The translations under genes were made by a program, and so were the position numbers. Below are positions 18,013 to 28,143 of a stretch of DNA of 64,000 nt, one piece after another. Below the pieces are notes generated by a model. It ran no database searches, was not told the origin of the DNA, and saw only the letters and a list, made by a program, of their open reading frames with translations. How positions within the stretch are numbered: the first letter of the stretch is position 1; every line of letters starts with the position of its first letter. The DNA lies in assembly GCA_016702745.1 (NCBI GenBank), contig JADJDJ010000003.1, forward strand, positions 682,001 to 746,000, given 5' to 3'. The stretch comes from Chitinophagaceae bacterium. Lineage in GTDB: Bacteria; Bacteroidota; Bacteroidia; Chitinophagales; Chitinophagaceae.

Positions 18013-19065
18013 ATGACAAGACGGACTTTATTTGGCATAACTTTTCACATTTTAGGCTGGATGATATTTTTCATTCTGCCCATACTTTTTATTCCGGTTA
18101 ATATTGAATTTCTCAATTTTATTAAAACCCGGTTTGAACAACCGTCTCTTACTATTAATGCCTTCCTGGTTGGATTCTTTTACCTGAACGCTTATTTTCT
18201 GTTACCAAAATTGTTTTCGGGAAAGAAAAAGTTTCTGTATTTCTTTTTAGTTATTGGAATTGGCGTACTGTACTACTATGCAATACAACAAATGAAAGAA
18301 CCTTATACTGCTGGCCCACCGCCCTGGGTACGACAAAACAATCCAGTGTTTAATAATCAGACAGGGCTAAGCGGCAGGCAGATTGGCTCATTTTTGATAT
18401 TTATACTTGTGTGGGTTTTCAGCACTGCACTTTATATTGCCGGAAGATGGATAAAAGCTGAAAACAGAGCTGTGGTAGCAGAAAGTGACCGGAAGACGGC
18501 AGAACTTTCTTTTCTGAAAGCACAAATCAATCCGCATTTTCTCTTTAATACATTAAACAACATCTATACACTTTCTCTTTCTAAAAGTGAAAAGACATCT
18601 GATGCAATTATGCGGCTGTCAAAAATTATGCGGTATGTAACCGGTGATGTTCAAAAAGAAAAGGTGCCGCTGGAGCAGGAATTGAATTGTGTCAGAGATT
18701 TTATTGACTTGCAAAAACTCCGGTTGAGCCCGGAAACAGTCAGGCTAAACTTTACTATTGAAGGCAATACAGAAAACAAGCTGATTGCCCCTCTGATACT
18801 ATTGCCTTTTGTTGAAAATGTTTTCAAATATGGTATCAGCAATGATAAAGAATCTGTCATTAAGATTGTTGTTGTTGTAAATGATAAGCAGCTTGATTTT
18901 TTTACTGAAAACACCGTCTTCAAACCCGGTAATGATGCAGAAAGCACCGGTGTTGGGATTGAAAATGTAAAACGAAGGCTGAATCATATTTACAAAGACA
19001 AGTACTCACTGGATATTGGTAACTCTGGAAAATTGTTCACTGTTAAATTAAGTGTGCCCGTATGA
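18013..19065 (+). CDS. LytS-type sensor histidine kinase (His_kinase family)
   Basis: 350 residues. Four membrane helices lie at about 10-28, 47-63, 74-90 and 125-143 with short loops, so sensing is probably within or near the membrane. The kinase core starts near 155; the phosphorylated His is expected at 175 in QINPHFLFNTLNNIY. An HATPase with LLPFVENVFKYGI and GVGIENVKRRL follows. This is the LytS/YehU-like class that pairs with LytTR regulators. The stop overlaps the start of the regulator gene (ATGA), so the two are co-translated. Confidence 0.93.
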   Translation: MTRRTLFGITFHILGWMIFFILPILFIPVNIEFLNFIKTRFEQPSLTINAFLVGFFYLNAYFLLPKLFSGKKKFLYFFLVIGIGVLYYYAIQQMKEPYTAGPPPWVRQNNPVFNNQTGLSGRQIGSFLIFILVWVFSTALYIAGRWIKAENRAVVAESDRKTAELSFLKAQINPHFLFNTLNNIYTLSLSKSEKTSDAIMRLSKIMRYVTGDVQKEKVPLEQELNCVRDFIDLQKLRLSPETVRLNFTIEGNTENKLIAPLILLPFVENVFKYGISNDKESVIKIVVVVNDKQLDFFTENTVFKPGNDAESTGVGIENVKRRLNHIYKDKYSLDIGNSGKLFTVKLSVPV

Positions 19066-19754
19066 AATTGAAATGTGTTATTATAGATGATGAGCCACTG
19101 GCGATAGGACTGATAAAGCAGTATGCTTCAAAATTTCCAGCATTGGAAATAACACAAACATTTCTGAATGCAGTTGCGGGGGCTGAATACCTCCGTAAAG
19201 GAAATACTGATTTGCTTTTCCTGGATATTCAGATGCCGGATATAACCGGTTTGCAATTGCTTCGTTCTTTAAAAGAACCACCAATAGTTATTTTCACAAC
19301 AGCCTATGCACAGTTTGCTTTAGACGCTTTTGAACTGGATGTATTGGATTATTTATTAAAACCAATTGAGTTTGACAGGTTTGAAAAAGCCATCAGTAAA
19401 GCTGCTCAATATTATAAATTTAAAAAGGGAGAGCCTGATGCGGTAGCGGAGTGTATTTATGTTCGTTCGGATTATCACATGGTGAAAATAGAGCTTGATA
19501 AGGTTGAATATGTTGAGAGTTTTGATGATTATGTCAAAATTTATTTTACCGATAAACCGCCGGTAATGACTTTAATGAGCCTGAAAAAAATACAAGAGAA
19601 GCTGCCTTCAGAGAAATTTTTCCGGGTACATCGCAGCTATGTGGTTTCTCTCTCAAAGATTAAAACCATTGTAAACAGGAAAATACAACTCACACAAATT
19701 GAAATCCCTGTTGGTGATACTTACATTTCCAGATTGAATGACCTGATGAAATAA
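19062..19754 (+). CDS. LytTR-family response regulator
   Basis: 230 residues. The receiver domain has acidic DD at residues 9-10, the phosphoacceptor Asp at about 55 (LLFLDIQMPD), the Thr in FTTAYA and Lys in LLKPIEF. A LytTR DNA-binding domain (about 130-230; VEYVESFDDYVKIYF, FFRVHRSYVVSL) follows. Such domains bind direct repeats separated by about two helical turns. A 21-bp phased direct repeat stands upstream of all six transcription units that follow, so this protein is the obvious candidate to control them. Confidence 0.93.
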   Translation: MKLKCVIIDDEPLAIGLIKQYASKFPALEITQTFLNAVAGAEYLRKGNTDLLFLDIQMPDITGLQLLRSLKEPPIVIFTTAYAQFALDAFELDVLDYLLKPIEFDRFEKAISKAAQYYKFKKGEPDAVAECIYVRSDYHMVKIELDKVEYVESFDDYVKIYFTDKPPVMTLMSLKKIQEKLPSEKFFRVHRSYVVSLSKIKTIVNRKIQLTQIEIPVGDTYISRLNDLMK

Positions 19755-19788
19755 CTATATTCTTCTTTTTTGTACTTCTTAACCTTGG

Positions 19789-19854
19789 TTCTCCGGCAAA
19801 ATCTCATGGTTTACCTATTGCTTTTTCTTCACCGTTAAACGGGTGATAGTTTTA
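19789..19854 (+). promoter_or_regulatory. Regulon operator-promoter site 1
   Basis: TTCTCCG (19789-19795) and TTTACCT (19810-19816) start 21 bases apart. Exactly 30 bases later is the -7-like box TAGTTTTA (19847-19854). The site serves the lipoprotein gene starting at 19898. Architecture matches sites 2-6. Confidence 0.75.
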
Positions 19855-19897
19855 TGCATCCGAATTCATTATTTCAGTCACATAAAATTATCAAACA

Positions 19898-20641
19898 ATG
19901 AAAAAGAAGATTTTTGGCTTATTGTCTGCCGGGGCTTTATTTCTGTCACTGGCATTTGTTTCTTGTAAAAAAGAAGATTCGGGAACTGACGAAGAAACAG
20001 TGGAAGCGATAGCTGACCAGGCTGTATTTGCATTGGAAGAAAGCGCTAATGCCGGTAAACATGGGTGTTATGATTTAGTATTCCCGGTTAGTTTTTCATT
20101 CCCTGATGGAACAATTAAAACAGTTAACAGCTATGCCGAATTGGTTTCTGGCATCAGGACATGGGTCCAGGCTAATTGCGGCAACAGAGGTAACCGCCCA
20201 CATGGAGGCCCCGGCCCGGCAGGAAGCGGTGGCAGTTGGAATGGCTCAAAGTATCGTCCAACACTTGTGTTACCAATTACTGTTATTTCTGAAACCGGGG
20301 AAACTATTGCAGTAAACACACTGGACGAATTGAAAGCTTTAAGAGAAAGTTGCGGTAAGGGTTATTTTGCCGGAAGAGCTTTTCGTGGCCATGCCAGCAA
20401 TTGCACACCCTGTTTTACCATCAACTTTCCGGTTACAGTAAAGTTTCCTGATGGAAGCACACAACAGGCGGCTAACCGTGCAACATTACAAAACATTGCA
20501 AGAACCTGGCATCAAAACAATCCCACCTCATCTACACACCCTGAAATTGCTTTTCCGATTTCAGTAACAAAAAAGGATGGCAGTATTGTAACTGTAAATA
20601 GTAAGGATGAATTAAAAGCTTTAAGAACATCATGCAATTAG
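19898..20641 (+). CDS. Secreted lipoprotein with four repeated beta modules
   Basis: 247 residues. Lipobox Cys at about residue 23 (LAFVSCKK). The body holds four related modules of about 45 residues in which a hydrophobic strand, a DG turn and a short helix recur: LVFPVSFSFPDG, LVLPITVISETG, INFPVTVKFPDG and IAFPISVTKKDG, each followed by NTLDELKALRxSC or a variant. Two modules are separated by a Gly/Pro-rich linker (RPHGGPGPAGSGGSW). I do not recognise a named family. First gene of the putative LytTR regulon, ended by a strong terminator. Confidence 0.75.
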   Translation: MKKKIFGLLSAGALFLSLAFVSCKKEDSGTDEETVEAIADQAVFALEESANAGKHGCYDLVFPVSFSFPDGTIKTVNSYAELVSGIRTWVQANCGNRGNRPHGGPGPAGSGGSWNGSKYRPTLVLPITVISETGETIAVNTLDELKALRESCGKGYFAGRAFRGHASNCTPCFTINFPVTVKFPDGSTQQAANRATLQNIARTWHQNNPTSSTHPEIAFPISVTKKDGSIVTVNSKDELKALRTSCN

Positions 20642-20695
20642 GTTAAGGCTATGGTGATAAAATGAAACATCTGGCAGTATGTTTTATGGCTTAAG

Positions 20696-20724
20696 GTGCC
20701 GGTTAAAATAACCGGCACTTTTTT
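20696..20724 (+). terminator. Rho-independent terminator
   Basis: GTGCCGGTTA (20696-20705) pairs perfectly with TAACCGGCAC (20709-20718), loop AAA, followed by six T. Confidence 0.85.
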
Positions 20725-20736
20725 ATACATCAATCT

Positions 20737-20802
20737 TACTCCTGAACATTTTTACTGTTTACCTATTTTATTACAATACCGCATCAGCAGTTTTTATTTT
20801 TA
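20737..20802 (+). promoter_or_regulatory. Regulon operator-promoter site 2
   Basis: TACTCCT (20737-20743) and TTTACCT (20758-20764) start 21 bases apart. The box TATTTTTA (20795-20802) begins 30 bases after the second half-site. It serves the gene at 20847. Confidence 0.7.
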
Positions 20803-20846
20803 ATTATTAATTCAAAAACATTTTTAAACACTCAAAATTTTAATTT

Positions 20847-21230
20847 ATGAAAAAGAGTTTTTTCTCATTACCGGTAATTGCATTGATTTTTATTTCAGGC
20901 ATATTTGCGTCCTGCAAAAAAGACGATGTTGTTAATATGCCTGTGTTAACCACCGCTGCTGTAACTAATGTTACGAGTACTACTGCTACAGTTGGGGGTG
21001 AAATTACTGATAACGGAGGCGGTGATATTACCGCAAGCGGTGTTTGTTATGCTACAGTAGCTGCTCCAACTACAGCAAACACTTACACCACAGGAGCCCC
21101 GGCAAGTGGAGCCTACACAACTGATTTAACTGCGTTAGCTCCAGCTACTACCTATTATTTAAGGGCATACGCAACAAACAGTGCCGGCACATCTTATGGC
21201 AATGAGGTGAGTTTTACAACGTTGCCTTAA
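20847..21230 (+). CDS. Small secreted lipoprotein with one fibronectin-III-like domain
   Basis: 127 residues. Lipobox Cys at about 23 (FASCKKDD). The remainder is a single beta-sandwich-like domain: VTSTTATVGGEITDNGG, ITASGVCYAT, then LAPATTYYLRAYATNSAG and YGNEVSFTT, the usual end of such modules in Bacteroidota surface proteins. Probably displayed on the cell surface or in the periplasm. Short own transcription unit with promoter site 2 and terminator at 21284. Confidence 0.8.
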   Translation: MKKSFFSLPVIALIFISGIFASCKKDDVVNMPVLTTAAVTNVTSTTATVGGEITDNGGGDITASGVCYATVAAPTTANTYTTGAPASGAYTTDLTALAPATTYYLRAYATNSAGTSYGNEVSFTTLP

Positions 21231-21283
21231 ACCGGGTGGGTAATATTTTTTCAGAATAAAAAAGGAGGTACTGTTTAATTCAA

Positions 21284-21314
21284 AAAATGCCTGTCGGATA
21301 AGGGCAGGCATTTT
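21284..21314 (+). terminator. Rho-independent terminator
   Basis: AAAATGCCTG (21284-21293) pairs with CAGGCATTTT (21305-21314) around an 11-base loop. The stem itself ends in A/T runs. Confidence 0.8.
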
Positions 21315-21324
21315 CATTTACTTA

Positions 21325-21391
21325 TTCTCCCTTAAATTTTCCCGGTTTACCTATTAATTAAGACTACGACGAAGTAATAGAAATAAGTTTA
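21325..21391 (+). promoter_or_regulatory. Regulon operator-promoter site 3
   Basis: TTCTCCC (21325-21331) and TTTACCT (21346-21352) start 21 bases apart. TAAGTTTA (21384-21391) begins 31 bases later. It serves 21417 and, 25 bases behind that gene, the receptor at 22261. Confidence 0.7.
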
Positions 21392-21416
21392 CATCAAACA
21401 GTAAAAAAACTTAATT

Positions 21417-22235
21417 ATGAATAAGAAATTACTATGGGCAGCAGGCCTGATGATGACAAGCTTGCTGATAAATGCCCAGAACGGGGATAATGCAACAATG
21501 CCCAAACAATTTGTAAAAAATATAATAACCAATGCAGATACCAGCGACTGGCGGGGGATAACACTACAACATGATAAAACCAATTCAGCATACTATGCTA
21601 CTGCCAATGGCCTGCAGCAAGTTCATGTGTTATTGATAGTAGCTGACCCTGCCCAGCAAATGAAATTACTGCGGGCCGGTATGGAGATATGGCTGAACTG
21701 GAAAGGAAAAAATAATACCAACAAAGCAACTGGTATTAAATATCCTTTGAAATCAGAAGAAGCATTTAACCCTTCTGAATGGCAGCAAAATCCTCAGCAG
21801 GGCTCTTCTCAGATTTTCAAATTCATGCTTTCTAAAAAAACTGAAATGCAACTTACCGGGTTTAAAAAAGAATTAAATGGTAAGCATAACCTGGTAAATA
21901 GCTCAGGTGTAAAAATTGCCATCAACTTTACTGCAAGCAATGTGATGATTTACGAACTGAGTGTTCCTTATACAGCATTATCAGAATCTGTTTCATTTAA
22001 TACCCCTGTTTCTCTGGGCATAGTGTTTAAAGCAATTGAACAGTCTGATTTTAGTGGCGGAGGCGGAAGGCCACCAGGTGCTGGGGGCGGAAGGCCCGGA
22101 GGAGGCGGCAGACCGCCGGGGGTAGGTGGGCCACCGGGGGGAGGAAGCAACAGTGGCTCACAACAGCGTCCTGATTTTGAAAAGATGTTTAAAGAAACAG
22201 ATATCTGGTACAAATTTTCACTGGCAGAAAAATAA
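21417..22235 (+). CDS. Secreted protein with Gly/Pro/Arg-rich C-terminal linker, unknown function
   Basis: 272 residues with a Sec signal peptide ending near LINAQN. The middle is a mixed alpha/beta domain with no motif I can name (GITLQHDKTNSAYYATANGL, MKLLRAGMEIWLNWKG). Residues about 207-250 are almost only Gly, Pro and Arg (GGGGRPPGAGGGRPGGGG), followed by a short tail DFEKMFKETDIWYKF. It is the first gene of a two-gene unit with the receptor that follows. The Gly-rich segment echoes those in other proteins of the same regulon. Confidence 0.75.
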   Translation: MNKKLLWAAGLMMTSLLINAQNGDNATMPKQFVKNIITNADTSDWRGITLQHDKTNSAYYATANGLQQVHVLLIVADPAQQMKLLRAGMEIWLNWKGKNNTNKATGIKYPLKSEEAFNPSEWQQNPQQGSSQIFKFMLSKKTEMQLTGFKKELNGKHNLVNSSGVKIAINFTASNVMIYELSVPYTALSESVSFNTPVSLGIVFKAIEQSDFSGGGGRPPGAGGGRPGGGGRPPGVGGPPGGGSNSGSQQRPDFEKMFKETDIWYKFSLAEK

Positions 22236-22260
22236 TGCTGAGAAAGAATTAAATCATTAT

Positions 22261-25109
22261 ATGAAGAACACAATAAAGCCCCTTTTTAGTTTACTCTTGT
22301 TTTTCGTTTCATTATCATCATGGGCACAACATTCATTTACGGTGAAAGGCAGAGTCTTTGATGACAACAAGAAAGGGTTAAACAATCTTACCGTGATGCT
22401 GGAATATAAAAATGGTGGTGATACACTATACAGGCTTACAGATAATAAGGGGCTTTTTGTATTCTCAAATGTTCTGTCAAAAGAAGTTAACCTATATATT
22501 ACCGGGGTTGGTTATGAACGGTTCTCAAAACAATTTGTTATAGAGAAACCGGTTTTAGAACTTGACAGTATTGTATTGGTGCACTCAGCAAAAGTTTTAA
22601 GCGAAGTAATTGTAAAAGCGAATAATGCCATCATTATAAAAGATGATACCATCAGTTACAAAGCCGATAGTTTTGCTACCAGGCCAAATGATATGGCTGA
22701 AGACCTGCTGAAGAAATTGCCAGGTGTAGAAGTTGACAAGGATGGAAATGTTACAGCACATGGCAAACAGGTAACTAAAGTAAAAATAAATGGTAAGGAT
22801 TTATTTGGCGATGATGTAAAAGCGGCAACAAAAGAAATACCTGTTGAACTTATTGATAAGATACAGGTGATTGATGATTATGGCGACCAGGCAGCATTTA
22901 CGGGCATCAGGGATGGCGACCCGCAAAAAATCCTGAACATACAGTTGAAGTCAGATAAAAACAAAGGTGTTTTTGCAAACACTTCCGCAGGATTAGGTAC
23001 GGAAGAAAGATATAAAGCTTCAGCGTCGGTTCAGTACTTTAATAATGACCTGCAGCTTTCCTTGCTAACTAATGCAAACAATATTAATGAAAGTGTTTTC
23101 AACTTTGGAAACCCGGCCTTATCGGGTGGCGGCAACCGTCGTGGTGGAGGAATGATGGGAGGCGGAATGGGTGGTATGGCTGGTGGCCAGCAAAGTGGTG
23201 GTACTGGTATGATGAGTGGAGTGAGCGGCGGTCAGCAAATGAGCGGCGGACAGATGGGCAACAATGGTATTAACGACACAAAGGCAATCGGGTTCAATTA
23301 CAGGGATGAATGGGGCAAAAAAATAACAGTATATGGCGGACTTGTACTGACCAGCCGTAATTCAAATACCATTACCAATACTTCACAGCAAAATCTTTTC
23401 AGCAACAGCAGTAACCTTATAACACAGGACACTTATGATACCACCAAAGGCATCAATAAAAGATTTACGTTTAACCTTGAATATAAACCTGACTCAAATA
23501 ATTATATCAAGTTCAGTCCGCAAATAACTTTCAGAAATACTAAAACATCTTCGGTTACAAATTTTGATACCGAAAGCGGCACACAGGGCAAAACAAATTA
23601 TGGCTTTTCAACACTTCTGTCTGATTCCAAATCGCCTACTTACAGCGGCAGCTTATTATACAATCACCGTTTTGGAAAAAAAGGCAGAACGATGAGCTTG
23701 AATTTTACAGGCAGCTCATCACTTACAAATCAGGATGATGAAATTGAAAACAACAGCTCCTATATTACTGCCGGCGGTGTGGCCACCACTGTTCAATACC
23801 AGGACATAAAACAGGAAAATCAAAACTACAGCTACGGATTAAAAGCATCCTATACCGAACCACTATCGCTGAAGAATAACCTTGAGTTCAATTATAGTTA
23901 CAACAAACAGTTCACGGGCAATGATAAAAAGACATACGACATTGACCAGGCAACAAACAGTTCACAGTATGTGGACAGCCTGAGTAATGTGTATGATAAT
24001 GATTACACCACTCACCGGTTTGGTACAAACTTCAGGCATACGGAAAAGAAATTTCAATATACTGTTGGCGTGGCGGTACAGCCGGTACTATAAAAAGTAC
24101 CACTTATACCAGATTAAAACAGGAATACACACAAAATTTGCTGAACTGGTTTCCGGTAGCAAGATTTACTTATACATTTAGCCGCAGCCGTTCTTTTGAT
24201 ATAAATTATTCAGGCAACACAAAGCAGCCAACTTACAACCAGTTGCAACCTGTAGCTGATGTATCCAATCCGCAGTTTGTAACAGTTGGCAATCCTGAAC
24301 TGGGACCAGAGTTTAATAATACCCTGAACATCCGCTACAACAATTTTGATTTTATGAAAGGCGATGTTTTATTCAGTAACCTGAGTTTTACTTTTACAAA
24401 AGATAAAATTGTAAACAACACCATTAATAAAGGCCGGGGTGTGCAGGAAACCCGTTACCAAAATGACGATGGGTACTACAACCTTAATGGGTTTTATACA
24501 TACTCAAAGCCTTATAAAAACAAAAAATTTGTTGTGGGGCTGAATGGCCGTATCCAGTTCAGCAATAATATATCTTATCTTGATTCATTACTCAACGTTG
24601 GAAAAAACTGGGTAATAACACAGGGAGTAAAATTTGATGTTAACTTCAAATGGCTGGAACTGGGAGTCAATGCCAGCTATTCACTCAACAGTACAACCTG
24701 GTCATTGGATGGTTTGCAGAACACAAAAACAAACAGCTATATATTGGGCAGCCGGGCAAGAATTTATCTGCCTGGCAAATGGGTAATCAGCTATGATGCG
24801 GAGAAAACTATCAATACTGGTTTTGATGATAACACCGGCGCCAATCCCTTTTTGTTGAGCGGCCATATTGAAAAACAATTTGGCGAAAAAAGGAATTTTA
24901 CACTCCGCCTTTCCGGATTTGATTTACTGAAACAAAACATTGGTGTTAGCCGCACAGCAACTGCTAATAGTATTACAGATACAAAAACAAACAGGTTGGG
25001 AAATTACTATATGGTTACTGTTTCATTCCGGCTATCAAAGTTTAAAGGCAAAGCACCTGAAATGCAGCAGGGGCCGCCTGCAGGAATGGGGCGGCCATTT
25101 GGGACTTAA
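22261..25109 (+). pseudogene. Outer-membrane beta-barrel receptor (TonB-receptor-like), one frameshift
   Basis: About 949 residues once one base is restored near 24085. The start is ATG 22261, with signal peptide ending LSSWAQ. Then a carboxypeptidase-regulatory-like domain (TVKGRVFDDNKKGLNNLTVM), a plug-like region (residues about 130-230; LLKKLPGVEVDKDGNVTAHG) and a long barrel. The C-terminal part (24138 on) carries barrel strands and ends in GPPAGMGRPFGT. Residues about 290-340 are a Gly/Met/Gln-rich insert (GGGMMGGGMGGMAGG). The break at 24085 joins in another frame as AGTIKSTTYTR. The substrate is unknown; no SusD partner is present. Confidence 0.85.
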
Positions 25110-25141
25110 ATATTTTTCATAAGCAGATAGTTAATGGTTAC

Positions 25142-25172
25142 GAAGCTCCTAATTCAGGGGGCTTCCTTTTTT
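25142..25172 (+). terminator. Terminator after the first receptor gene
   Basis: GAAGCTCC pairs with GGGGCTTC (one G-T pair) and is followed by CCTTTTTT. The segment just before it (from about 25104) recurs after the cytochrome-like gene at about 25626. Confidence 0.7.
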
Positions 25173-25178
25173 AAGGAC

Positions 25179-25244
25179 AACTCCGGTTGATTTCATGGGT
25201 TGGCCTATTTAATTCTTCAGATGCAGCTAAGAACTCAAATTTTG
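25179..25244 (+). promoter_or_regulatory. Regulon operator-promoter site 4
   Basis: AACTCCG (25179-25185) and TTGGCCT (25200-25206) start 21 bases apart. AAATTTTG (25237-25244) lies 30 bases later. It is the most divergent of the six sites but keeps all spacings. It serves 25281. Confidence 0.6.
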
Positions 25245-25280
25245 CTCATAGTTGTGCTTACTTAAATAAACAAACCATGT

Positions 25281-25615
25281 ATGAAAAAAATATTAATCAT
25301 TTTACCGGCTCTTGTAATCATCATAAATGCCTGTTCAAAAGAGAATGTGGAATACATACCTGACTGCAGTATCACCAAAACATTTGCGGCTGATGCAAAC
25401 CCGCTGATACAAACCTATTGCGCCACATCAGGATGTCATGCCAGCGGTAGTAACAATGGCCCTGGTGCTTTAACCACTTATACGGAAATTTATAATGCCC
25501 GTTCATCCGTCCGTGCTGCTGTAGCTGACGGAAGTATGCCGCAAAACGGAAGCCTGACCAACGAACAAAAGATGCAGTGCTTTGCTGGATTGATTCAGGC
25601 GCACCGAATAATTAA
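25281..25615 (+). pseudogene. Cytochrome-c-like lipoprotein, frameshift near the C-terminus
   Basis: Lipobox Cys at about residue 18 (IINACSKE). The heme-like motif is CATSGCHA, that is C-x4-C-H rather than the usual C-x2-C-H, as found in a group of Bacteroidota surface proteins. The uninterrupted frame runs on to 25646 with an unrelated tail. Adding one T near 25582 gives CFCWIDSGAPNN and a stop at 25615, the ending expected for the family, so I take that as the true C-terminus. About 111 residues. Probably an outer-membrane-associated redox or metal-binding protein. Confidence 0.75.
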
Positions 25616-25664
25616 TATTGTTATGAGACTTAAATATTTTTCATAAGCAGGTGGTTAATGGTTA

Positions 25665-25690
25665 CAAAGCTCCTTAACTAAGGAGCTTTG
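25665..25690 (+). terminator. Terminator after the cytochrome-like gene
   Basis: CAAAGCTCCTTA (25665-25676) and TAAGGAGCTTTG (25679-25690) are perfectly complementary with a 2-base centre. The stem is followed by TTTG. Confidence 0.8.
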
Positions 25691-25708
25691 TTTGTTTATG
25701 GGCTGGTG

Positions 25709-25774
25709 TTCACCTGCTAATTCTACTGATTCACCTATTTACTTCTGCCAAAAACCCCTTTGCTGATAGTTTTA
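25709..25774 (+). promoter_or_regulatory. Regulon operator-promoter site 5
   Basis: TTCACCT occurs twice identically (25709-25715 and 25730-25736), 21 bases apart. The box TAGTTTTA (25767-25774) lies 30 bases on. It serves the second receptor gene (25847) and the DUF4249 gene behind it. The perfect repeat makes this the clearest site. Confidence 0.8.
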
Positions 25775-25846
25775 CTTTCTAAAATGAAAATGATAAATGG
25801 TTCTTAAAGAAATATGCCAAAAGGAATCAGACATAAATCAATAAAT

Positions 25847-28141
25847 ATGAAATTAGCTATAACAATATTCTTTTCCGTATTTTTGGCTTACAGGTATTTG
25901 CCCAAACAGTAACAATAAGCGGATACATTACCGTTAAAAAAATGGTGAAACACTTACCGGTGCAACTATTTTTGTAAAAGATAAAAAGGAATATTCAACC
26001 GCCTCCAACGAATTTGGATTTTATTCTCTTACATTGCCCAAAGGCAGCTATGAGTTAGTTATTTCTTTTGTTGGCTACCAGGAAGAGATTATTGCTATAA
26101 ATACTGCCAATCAAAATAAAATCAATGTTGCTCTGACAGACAATTCCAAAATTCTTGATGCAGTAGTTGTTACTTCAGGCAGGGGCAACAAAAACGTTAC
26201 GCAACCCCAAATGGGTGTTGAAAAACTAAGCGTATCTACTATAAGTAAGTTGCCGGTTTTATTTGGGGAGAAAGATATTTTAAAATCGCTTCAGTTACTA
26301 CCGGGAGTAAAATCAGCAGGGGAAGGACAAAGCGGTTTTACAGTCAGAGGCGGTACTATTGACCAAAACCTAATTCTCCTGGATGATGCCCCGGTTTATA
26401 ATGCTTCGCATTTATTGGGATTCTTTTCAACTTTCAATTCAGATGCTATTAAAGATGTAACACTTTATAAGGGCACTGCTCCTGCAGAGTTTGGCGGCCG
26501 TGTTGCATCTGTGGTGGATGTAAAAATGAATGAGGGAAATAACCAGGACTATGGTGTAAGCGGCGGCATAGGTTTAATATCTTCTAAACTTAATATTGAA
26601 GGGCCCATTCAAAAAGGTAAGTCTTCGTTCCTCGTTACGGGCAGAAGAACTTATGCGGATGTGTTCTTAAAATTGAATGAAGAATTTAAAGAGAACCAGC
26701 TTTATTTTTACGACCTCAACGCAAAATTTAACTATAAGTTTTCTGACAAAGACCGCTTATTTGTATCTGGCTATTTTGGCAGGGATGTATTAGGGTTTAA
26801 TAACCGCTTTGCAATTAATTGGGGCAATTCTACTGCCACGCTTCGCTGGAATCATCTTTTTAACAGCAAACTGTTTTCCAATACTTCTTTAATTTACAGT
26901 AATTACGATTACAATATTGATATCAAAATAACTCCAACCCATTTTCCATTCTCTCAAGAATCAGGGATTTTAATGTAAAACAGGAATTTCAATATTTTCC
27001 CAACCGGAAAAATAGCTGGAAGTTTGGATACAATGTCATTCATCATACCGTTACACCCGGCAAAATTACATCTGAGGGAAGCACCAGCGACCCATACCAA
27101 ATACGGAAAGGATTAGAAACAGCATTGTATGCTTCTAACAACTGGAAAGCCACAAAAAAACTCAATATTAATTACGGGGTAAGGGTAAGCAATTTTGCTG
27201 TACTTGGTGGCAGTGATTACTATGTTTTAGATGATAACAAAAATGTGATTGATACCATCAGTCAAAAAGGTTCAGTAAAAAATTATCTGAATATAGAGCC
27301 CCGCCTTTCTATGAGCTTTGCACTAAACAACAACAGCTCAATAAAAGCATCTTATACAAGAAATACACAAAACCTGCACCTGATTACAAATTCTGTTACT
27401 ACCAGCCCTACAGATAAGTGGATAATGAACACCAATATCATTAAACCTGAAATAGCCGACCAGGTTTCGCTTGGATATTTCCGCAACTTTAATGACAATA
27501 TGTTTGAATTCAGTGCCGAAGCATATTATAAGGCAATGCAAAATCAAATTGATTATAAGGATAATGCTAATGAAAGAGACCCTGTAATTGAAACACAATT
27601 GTTGTACGGAAAGGGAAGGGCCTATGGTTTAGAGTTATTGCTCAAAAAAAATAAAGGAAAATTTACAGGCTGGGTAGGTTATACCCTTTCACGTACAGAA
27701 AAACAGATTGATGGCATCAATCAAAATAAGTGGTACGCTGCCCGGCAGGACAGAATTCATGATGTGTCGGTAGTAACCATGTACGATGTTACAAAGCGTT
27801 TGAATGTATCTGCGGTTTGGGTATATCAAACAGGTAATGCAGTTACATTTCCCAGCGGAAAGTATGAAGTGGCGGGGCAAACAACCTGGCTCTACACCGA
27901 ACGCAATGGTTATCGTATGCCGGCTTATCACCGGCTGGATATAGCGGCTACCTATAAGCTAAAACATCGCAAACGATTTAATTCAGAATTGTCTTTCAGC
28001 TTATACAATGTGTATGGAAGGGAAAATGCTTACACAATAGACTTTGAGCAAAGCGATACTGACCCTAATAAAACAGTGGCAGTTCAAACAGCACTCTTTA
28101 GGTGGGTTCCTTCAATTTCCTGGAATTTTAAATTCAAATAA
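25847..28141 (+). pseudogene. TonB-dependent receptor with carboxypeptidase-like N-domain, three frameshifts
   Basis: About 765 residues when restored. N-terminal signal (MKLAITIFFSVFL), then a regulatory-like beta domain ending FGFYSLTLPKGSYELVISF, a plug (EKDILKSLQLLPGVKSAGEG, FTVRGGTIDQNLILLDDAPV) and a barrel. Breaks lie near 25893, near 25940 (seven A where eight restore KKNGETLTG) and near 26950 (four T where five restore SILSRIRDF). All are single-base, mostly in homopolymers. A two-base gap separates it from the DUF4249 gene, a common receptor-lipoprotein pair of unknown cargo in Bacteroidota. Confidence 0.88.
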
Positions 28142-28143
28142 CA

